This document shows, in pieces, positions 58,483 through 64,000 of a stretch of 64,000 nt of DNA (positions within the stretch are counted from its first letter, which is position 1; every line of letters begins with the position of its first letter). Source of the stretch: Defluviitalea saccharophila (GTDB lineage Bacteria; Bacillota; Clostridia; Lachnospirales; Defluviitaleaceae); the NCBI RefSeq assembly GCF_038396635.1, contig NZ_CP121687.1, forward strand, positions 744,001-808,000, in the 5' to 3' direction. The notes below the pieces were generated by a model, which had not been told where the DNA came from, ran no database searches, and saw nothing but the letters and a program-made list of their open reading frames with translations. A program made the position numbers and the translations under genes.

Positions 58483-59499
58483 CTATGCCCATTTATTATC
58501 TATTGCCACTGCATGAGCGATACCAGGAATCGATTCTCCCTGCTGTGTACTTCCCGGACTCATGAGTGCACCAGTGGGAATAAATAGTATGCGGTTCCAT
58601 TTATTATTCTGCATTTCTTTATACAAGTATCCTGCAAATGTTACGGCAGAACATCCGCAGCCGCTTCCTCCGGCATGGGTATCCTGAGTAACAGGATCAA
58701 ATATTTCAATTCCACAGTCAGAAAAGATATTTTCGATATCGTAGTTGCTTTTTCTAACCAATTCAAGTGCTAGTTCTTTTCCAACGGAACCTAGGTCCCC
58801 TGTAATAATCAAGTCATAATCCTTAGGGGTACGACCGGTATCTTTAAAATGAGCTACTATAGTATCTGCAGCTGCTGGTGCCATGGCCGCTCCCATATTC
58901 ATCGGGTCTTTGATTCCTAAATCCACGATTTTACCTGTTGTAACATGGGTAATATATGGTCCTGACCCGTTCTTTGCAAGAACTACTGCACCGCTTCCTG
59001 TTACGGTCCAGGAAGCTGTAAGGGGTCTTTGGGTTCCTAATTCCAGTGGAAATCTGAACTGTTTTTCAGAACTGCAAAAATGACTGGATGCTTCCGCAAC
59101 AATATAATCCGCAAATCCCCCATCAATTGCCATGGCTCCTAATGACATAGATTCTGACATGGTTGAACAGGCTCCAAAAAGCCCGAAAAACGGAATATTA
59201 AAGCCCCTAATACCAAAAGTACTGGCTGTTAACTGATTTAGTAAGTCCCCTGCAAATATATAATTAATATCCTCCGGAGTTAAATTAGCCTTCTGGATTA
59301 CTCTTTCAATTGTTTTCTTAACAATTTTACTTTCAGCCTTTTCCCAGCTATTTTCACCCCATAACGGGTCTTGGAGTACCACATCAAAATAGCTTGCCAA
59401 AGGACCTTTCCCTTCTTTTGGTCCTACTGTTGAAGCAGTTGCAATAATACTGGGAGGCGAATCGAATTGAATCGTTTGTTTTCCTATACGTTTTGACAT
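58483..59499 (-). CDS. spoVAD: Stage V sporulation protein AD
   Basis: 338 residues, soluble thiolase-like fold with C-S-T-M-S-E-S and H-A-G-G-S-G-C-G-C-S. SpoVAD binds Ca-DPA directly and is part of the SpoVA channel in the spore inner membrane. It lies 12 bases after spoVAC and 10 before spoVAE. GGAAGGTGG precedes the ATG. Confidence 0.97.
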   Translation of the reverse strand: MSKRIGKQTIQFDSPPSIIATASTVGPKEGKGPLASYFDVVLQDPLWGENSWEKAESKIVKKTIERVIQKANLTPEDINYIFAGDLLNQLTASTFGIRGFNIPFFGLFGACSTMSESMSLGAMAIDGGFADYIVAEASSHFCSSEKQFRFPLELGTQRPLTASWTVTGSGAVVLAKNGSGPYITHVTTGKIVDLGIKDPMNMGAAMAPAAADTIVAHFKDTGRTPKDYDLIITGDLGSVGKELALELVRKSNYDIENIFSDCGIEIFDPVTQDTHAGGSGCGCSAVTFAGYLYKEMQNNKWNRILFIPTGALMSPGSTQQGESIPGIAHAVAIDNKWA

Positions 59500-59511
59500 A
59501 ATTCCACCTTC

Positions 59512-59955
59512 CTATATAAAATAATGTATAATTCCGACGATCACCGATGCTATGACACCATATACAATAACAGGGCCTGCAATCGTAAACATTCTGGCAC
59601 CTACCCCAAACACATATCCTTCTTTTTTAAACTCAATTGCAGGGGATACCATAGCATTGGCAAATCCGGTAATAGGTACAATGGAACCTGCTCCGGCATA
59701 TTTTCCTATAGAATCGTAAATATCCAGTCCTGTTAAAAGAATTCCTAAAAAAACAAGAGTAATCGTTGTCAGAATCCCTGCTTCATCTTGACTATATCCG
59801 AAGCTTTTAATGATATTTGTAATGATTTGTCCAATGGTACAAATGACTCCGCCAACCCAAAATGCTCTGGCACAATCTCTTACGGTATTTGATTTAGGAG
59901 ATACTTTCTCGACCATCTGTGCATATTCTTTTTTCATATCTTGCATTTGATCCAT
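59512..59955 (-). CDS. spoVAC: Stage V sporulation protein AC
   Basis: 147 residues. Hydrophilic N-terminus (about 1-25) with the family pattern Y-A-Q-M-V-E-K-V-S-P-K-S-N, then four membrane helices, G-G-V-I-C-T-I-G-Q and G-A-G-S-I-V-P-I-T-G-F-A-N-A-M-V. SpoVAC is a mechanosensitive DPA channel component. GAGGACG precedes the ATG. Confidence 0.95.
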   Translation of the reverse strand: MDQMQDMKKEYAQMVEKVSPKSNTVRDCARAFWVGGVICTIGQIITNIIKSFGYSQDEAGILTTITLVFLGILLTGLDIYDSIGKYAGAGSIVPITGFANAMVSPAIEFKKEGYVFGVGARMFTIAGPVIVYGVIASVIVGIIHYFI

Positions 59956-59979
59956 ACATCGTCCTCACTTTCTTAATGA

Positions 59980-60411
59980 TTATTTGTATTGAATAAATCC
60001 CGGAAGTATCCAGTATATCAAAGCGCCTATTGCTTTTCCTATGGCAACACTAATAAGAAAAAAACCAATTCCTTTCTTAATGATCAGCCTTCTAGCCATA
60101 ATAGGTATAACATCCAGTATTTCGGCTAACGACACGGCTAAACATCCTACAAATATACCAAAGGAAAATCCTATAATGCCTGACCCAATTTTTCCGATGG
60201 GAATCTTCATATCCCAAATCATTGTAAGGCTTCCAAAAATACCACCTAAGATAATAATGTTCTCATATAAAATCACGTACTTGTTTGTTTTCGTCTTTTG
60301 CATAAGTCTTGGAATAATGCCTATAATTGCAATAAACGCAAATACCCCGCCGGCTATAACCACTCCACCGCTAAACCCAACTAAGACAGACAATAATCTA
60401 CCCCAAAACAT
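59980..60411 (-). CDS. spoVAB: Stage V sporulation protein AB
   Basis: 143 residues, five membrane helices, with G-F-S-G-G-V-V-I-A-G-G-V-F-A-F and A-E-I-L-D-V-I-P-I-M-A-R-R. Its ATG overlaps the spoVAA stop by one base. In B. subtilis it is part of the SpoVA complex; many Clostridia have only AC, AD and AE, so its presence here indicates a full operon. Confidence 0.92.
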   Translation of the reverse strand: MFWGRLLSVLVGFSGGVVIAGGVFAFIAIIGIIPRLMQKTKTNKYVILYENIIILGGIFGSLTMIWDMKIPIGKIGSGIIGFSFGIFVGCLAVSLAEILDVIPIMARRLIIKKGIGFFLISVAIGKAIGALIYWILPGFIQYK

Positions 60412-61028
60412 TATTTATTTCTCCTTTTCTCTTCTATGATACTGTCAATGATACAATCTTCTACACTGTCTTCATAACTGTCCATTTCAACCTCAATAGG
60501 CGTAGGATCATCGGTGATTTTCTTAGAAGAAAAATGGTTAAAAAAAACGATAATGCCTACAGCAATACCGATTGAATAAGGTACTTGTATCCAATAAGGT
60601 TTATCGGTTTCAATCCCTGTAAACATTTCATACAGTTGTCTCAATACATCCGGGAGCGCCGCATCTGTATGAAAAGTCATTATAGCAATGCCTCCGCCGG
60701 CAAATAATATACAGGAAACAGTAAATACTTTTAAAAAAGTTAAAATAGGACTTTCTTTATGTTCATTAGGAGAATATTCAATAATGCTATAGGTTTCTCC
60801 AACATTATCAACATCAACATCTGGATACTTTTCATGAATTGCTTTGATAATATCTATAATAGAAATCATAAAATTTTTTTTCTTATTTTCTTGTATCTCC
60901 AGTAGTTGAATTTTTTCAATGGAATCTCCGATATTTTTGGGAGCAGCGATTTCCGCAATGTCTTTAATAATTATCTTTTTTTTATTATAGATGGTTGTTT
61001 TTTTATACGGCTTGATATACACAGTCAT
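60411..61028 (-). CDS. spoVAA: Stage V sporulation protein AA
   Basis: 205 residues from the ATG after GGAGG; an ATG five codons earlier overlaps that site. Soluble N-terminal half (about 1-105) with I-K-P and D-I-A-E-I-A-A segments, then two membrane helices (about 110-130, 155-175). Its start overlaps the end of the small upstream gene by 26 bases in another frame, so translation may be coupled. Confidence 0.88.
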   Translation of the reverse strand: MTVYIKPYKKTTIYNKKKIIIKDIAEIAAPKNIGDSIEKIQLLEIQENKKKNFMISIIDIIKAIHEKYPDVDVDNVGETYSIIEYSPNEHKESPILTFLKVFTVSCILFAGGGIAIMTFHTDAALPDVLRQLYEMFTGIETDKPYWIQVPYSIGIAVGIIVFFNHFSSKKITDDPTPIEVEMDSYEDSVEDCIIDSIIEEKRRNK

Positions 61029-61188
61029 AAGGCGAGCCTCCATAATCGCTTTGTATGTTATTCACATATACTCCCTTTGAAGGAACAGGTTGATTTGAAA
61101 AGGACGTATAAAACCACACCGCTAGTGCTCCTACCATCAAGACTAGCAAGAGAATTAATATTCCTCCCCACGTTTTTTTCCTGACCAT
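61003..61188 (-). CDS. Small single-helix membrane protein upstream of spoVAA
   Basis: 61 residues with a good GGAAGGTG site 8 bases before ATG. Basic start M-V-R-K-K-T, a membrane segment (about 8-28), then a short outer part ending P-Y-D-C-V-Y-Q-A-V with one cysteine. The last 26 bases overlap spoVAA. I know no family. The strong site and the first position in the spoVA operon suggest a real sporulation-associated gene. Confidence 0.6.
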   Translation of the reverse strand: MVRKKTWGGILILLLVLMVGALAVWFYTSFSNQPVPSKGVYVNNIQSDYGGSPYDCVYQAV

Positions 61189-61258
61189 TTTCTTTCACCT
61201 TCCTTCTTTAATTCATTCTTTATTTTTTGATATTTTTAGAAAACATATTCTAACAAGA

Positions 61259-61309
61259 AATACCATAAAAAATTGCTATCAAATTTTGATAGCAATTTTT
61301 TATGGTATT
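61259..61309 (-). terminator. 51-base near-perfect palindrome, terminator
   Basis: 25-bp arms around one central T. It ends the protease gene (its stop codon is inside the palindrome) and separates it from the spoVA operon. On the minus strand the stem ends in a T-rich stretch. Confidence 0.75.
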
Positions 61310-63017
61310 ATTCATTATTTTCAGAAATTTTTGCTCCGCAGCTGCTGCAGAAAAGATCTCCATCTTTAACAGGATTATTGCACTTTGGACATTGGTCTAT
61401 GAATTTAGGCTTTGCAGGAAAAGCATATCCGCAGCCACTGCAGAATTTAGAGTCTATGGGGAGGTTTTTACCACAGTTACTGCATATGATAGTATTCAAA
61501 CTTTCAATTTCCTTGGAACTGGAAACCTGTTGGGTTGTAGGCTGTAAAGTCTTTGGTGTTTTTTTCCGACGTACAGCCAGTAAGGTAATAACTACTATCA
61601 AAATGATCAGTATAACACCAATTCCAACGAATACAAAAATAAGAAATTCTCCTGCCTGATCATCCTTTACTTCTGCCTCGGTTGACAGAGCCGTCTCCAT
61701 TTGAGCTTGCTGGTCTGCCAGAGTACGACATTCTGCAAGCAGCTCTGATACTACAGGATATCCTGGATTTGTTTCATTTAAGCCTCGTAAAATCTCCAGG
61801 GCTTCATTATATCTTTCATTCTTAAATAGATTTATGGCTTCTTTATAATGGGACGTAAACTGACTCTCTGTAGGCGTTACATTTATCTCATTTAAGAATT
61901 GAAGAGCAATACTAATCGGTATGGCAAAATCCATTCCGGCAACTTGACTTCCACTATTCGGATCAAGCATACCAAAGGTATTAATACCTATGACTTCTCC
62001 TCTTTCGTTAAACAATGGCCCTCCAGAATTTCCCCCATGGATTGCTGCATCCGTCTGAAGAATATTCCATCCTCCTGCCATTTCCTTTCGGGCGCTGATA
62101 ATTCCGCTGGTTAGAGTGGGTTCCTGAATTGCCTGGGAAACATTAAGGGCCTCATCCAAAGTAGCAACTGCAGGATATCCCATAGCATATACTTTGTCAC
62201 CGGTTCGAAGTTTTGAATCATCCCCTAAAGTAACCGTAGGAAGATTCGTTTTATCCAGCTTTAAAATCGCTACGTCTTTACCGGGAATCGGCTCTCCCAT
62301 TTTTCTAAGATCCAGTCCTACTCCCTTAGCGCTGACATCACTTCCCGGCGTCACATTGCCCAAGAAGCATTGATATCTTGTTTGAAGATTATTAATTGCG
62401 ATATTTTGGGCCAATATATTGTAAAAGGTGTTCATAAGTCCATCAATTTCTTCTTGACTCATTTCATAGCCAAGAGTTCTCATTTCCGCCGCAAAGCTGT
62501 TGGTTCCTTCGATCGCATAGTTTTGGAGAGCAGTCATAACGAAATTCAAATATAATTGTTCTTCATCGGTATTCACTACATGGGCATTGGTTACTAAGTA
62601 TCCGTCCGGTGTAACGATAAATCCAGTACCTACTGCAGCCGTACTTGCCTGTTCCGTATAAATATTACCTGTATTAAAGGTATAATATGGCAAACTTTCA
62701 ATCATCATCTGCACCATCGCCGAATACATCGCTTGTTCGGTATTTGGAATAGTACCACTTTCAATTAAGTAATAAACCTCATTAATCATATCTTGCTCAA
62801 ATTGGCTGTCAATCGAAAATTCATATAAAGTTAGGTCTGCTGTCCAAACCGTCTGAACCAAGACTACTCCGGGTTTATTGATCATGGCCAAAGTTCTAGT
62901 ATCTAGTGAGTTGTCTGTAAGACTATTCTCTGCATATAGATTCTGTACCATAGTAAATGTAAAGAATAGCATTACAAGCAAAATCCTAAATCCTTTGTGA
63001 AGAGTAAACCTTCCCAT
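61308..63017 (-). CDS. Membrane-anchored trypsin-like protease with zinc-ribbon tail
   Basis: 569 residues. Signal peptide (about 1-29), chymotrypsin-type protease domain with His146 (T-N-A-H-V-V), Asp248 (D-V-A-I-L-K) and Ser331 (G-G-N-S-G-G-P-L), a helical TPR-like stretch (about 385-430), one membrane helix (about 446-470) and two cytoplasmic C-x-x-C zinc ribbons (about 515-565). A long helical insert (about 150-225) splits the protease domain. HtrA-type quality control is the closest known role; no PDZ domain is present. The order outside protease, inside zinc ribbons is unusual. Confidence 0.82.
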   Translation of the reverse strand: MGRFTLHKGFRILLVMLFFTFTMVQNLYAENSLTDNSLDTRTLAMINKPGVVLVQTVWTADLTLYEFSIDSQFEQDMINEVYYLIESGTIPNTEQAMYSAMVQMMIESLPYYTFNTGNIYTEQASTAAVGTGFIVTPDGYLVTNAHVVNTDEEQLYLNFVMTALQNYAIEGTNSFAAEMRTLGYEMSQEEIDGLMNTFYNILAQNIAINNLQTRYQCFLGNVTPGSDVSAKGVGLDLRKMGEPIPGKDVAILKLDKTNLPTVTLGDDSKLRTGDKVYAMGYPAVATLDEALNVSQAIQEPTLTSGIISARKEMAGGWNILQTDAAIHGGNSGGPLFNERGEVIGINTFGMLDPNSGSQVAGMDFAIPISIALQFLNEINVTPTESQFTSHYKEAINLFKNERYNEALEILRGLNETNPGYPVVSELLAECRTLADQQAQMETALSTEAEVKDDQAGEFLIFVFVGIGVILIILIVVITLLAVRRKKTPKTLQPTTQQVSSSKEIESLNTIICSNCGKNLPIDSKFCSGCGYAFPAKPKFIDQCPKCNNPVKDGDLFCSSCGAKISENNE

Positions 63018-63140
63018 AAACGCCCCCCTAATTTACAGGGTCCAACCCTATAAAATAACACTTAGGTTATTATATTCCATAAATTTCAAAATGTGTTTCA
63101 TAATTTAAAATAATTCTAAGGTTAAAATAAATAATATTAA

Positions 63141-64000
<860 letters not shown>

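Noticed and set aside
61189-61258. sigma-G promoter of the spoVA operon
   Set aside because: AGAATA is acceptable as -35 but the best -10 (CAAAAAA) matches poorly; expected from biology but not supported enough to annotate.

Overview
The window is AT-rich and comes from an endospore-forming low-GC Firmicute, most likely a member of the Clostridia. Evidence: a full spoVAA-AE operon, spoVB, yunB, ytxC and an alpha/beta-type SASP; T-box, lysine-riboswitch and infC-leader regulation; a B12-dependent class II ribonucleotide reductase; an Rrf2/IscR-IscS-IscU cluster; and B. subtilis-like synteny cggR-gapA-pgk-tpiA-gpmI-eno-secG-rnr / smpB-ssrA. The genus cannot be fixed from the sequence alone.

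Layout. 1-2.7 kb: edge of a mobile element, with a cut-off gene of unknown family, a DUF1828/DUF1829-like gene and a large serine recombinase. 2.7-3.4 kb: an IS200-type insertion sequence whose transposase ribosome-binding site is masked by a 13-bp stem. 3.48-18.2 kb: tmRNA, smpB, an S41 peptidase, a methyltransferase, rnr, secG, the glycolytic operon with its CggR repressor, and a Na/Pi transporter. 18.4-21.7 kb: mnmA-iscU-iscS-iscR, sulfur transfer and Fe-S assembly. 22-32.7 kb: an RNA methyltransferase, small alarmone synthetase, SpoVB flippase, copper export (copZ, copA), an Asn-rich mini-protein, a Mn-catalase-like protein, rarA and lysA. 32.9-38.7 kb: an rRNA operon on the minus strand (16S-23S-tRNA-Glu-5S, then Pro, Arg, His, Lys, Gly and Gln tRNAs) with three tandem promoters. 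38.9-45.9 kb: a frameshifted small gene, infC-rpmI-rplT (rplT disrupted), thrS with a T-box, ytxC, hslO, a methyltransferase and a SASP. 45.9-49 kb: lysine riboswitch with asd-dapA-dapB. 49-54.4 kb: cobalamin adenosyltransferase, a two-OB-fold SSB, a truncated Mur-ligase-like protein and nrdJ. 54.4-64 kb: yunB, a class A PBP, spoVA, a membrane-anchored trypsin-like protease and a second mnmA cut by the window end.

Connections. asd/dapA/dapB and lysA belong to one diaminopimelate/lysine pathway, feeding cell wall and probably dipicolinate synthesis, whose product SpoVA channels move into the spore. cobO makes the adenosylcobalamin that nrdJ consumes. IscS/IscU supply sulfur for the neighbouring MnmA.

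Most interesting unexplained structure: a roughly 140-bp hairpin-rich intergenic repeat present in three diverged copies (about 4.43, 28.87 and 32.79 kb). Also notable: the disrupted rplT and its frameshifted neighbour, tRNA-Glu between 23S and 5S, a 13-bp inverted repeat bracketing the cggR promoter, paired NrdR-like boxes 31 bp apart before nrdJ, and the Mur-ligase-like/SSB gene pair. No CRISPR array or obvious new multi-gene system is visible; the best candidate for accessory function is the DUF pair at the left edge, which is only partly in view.
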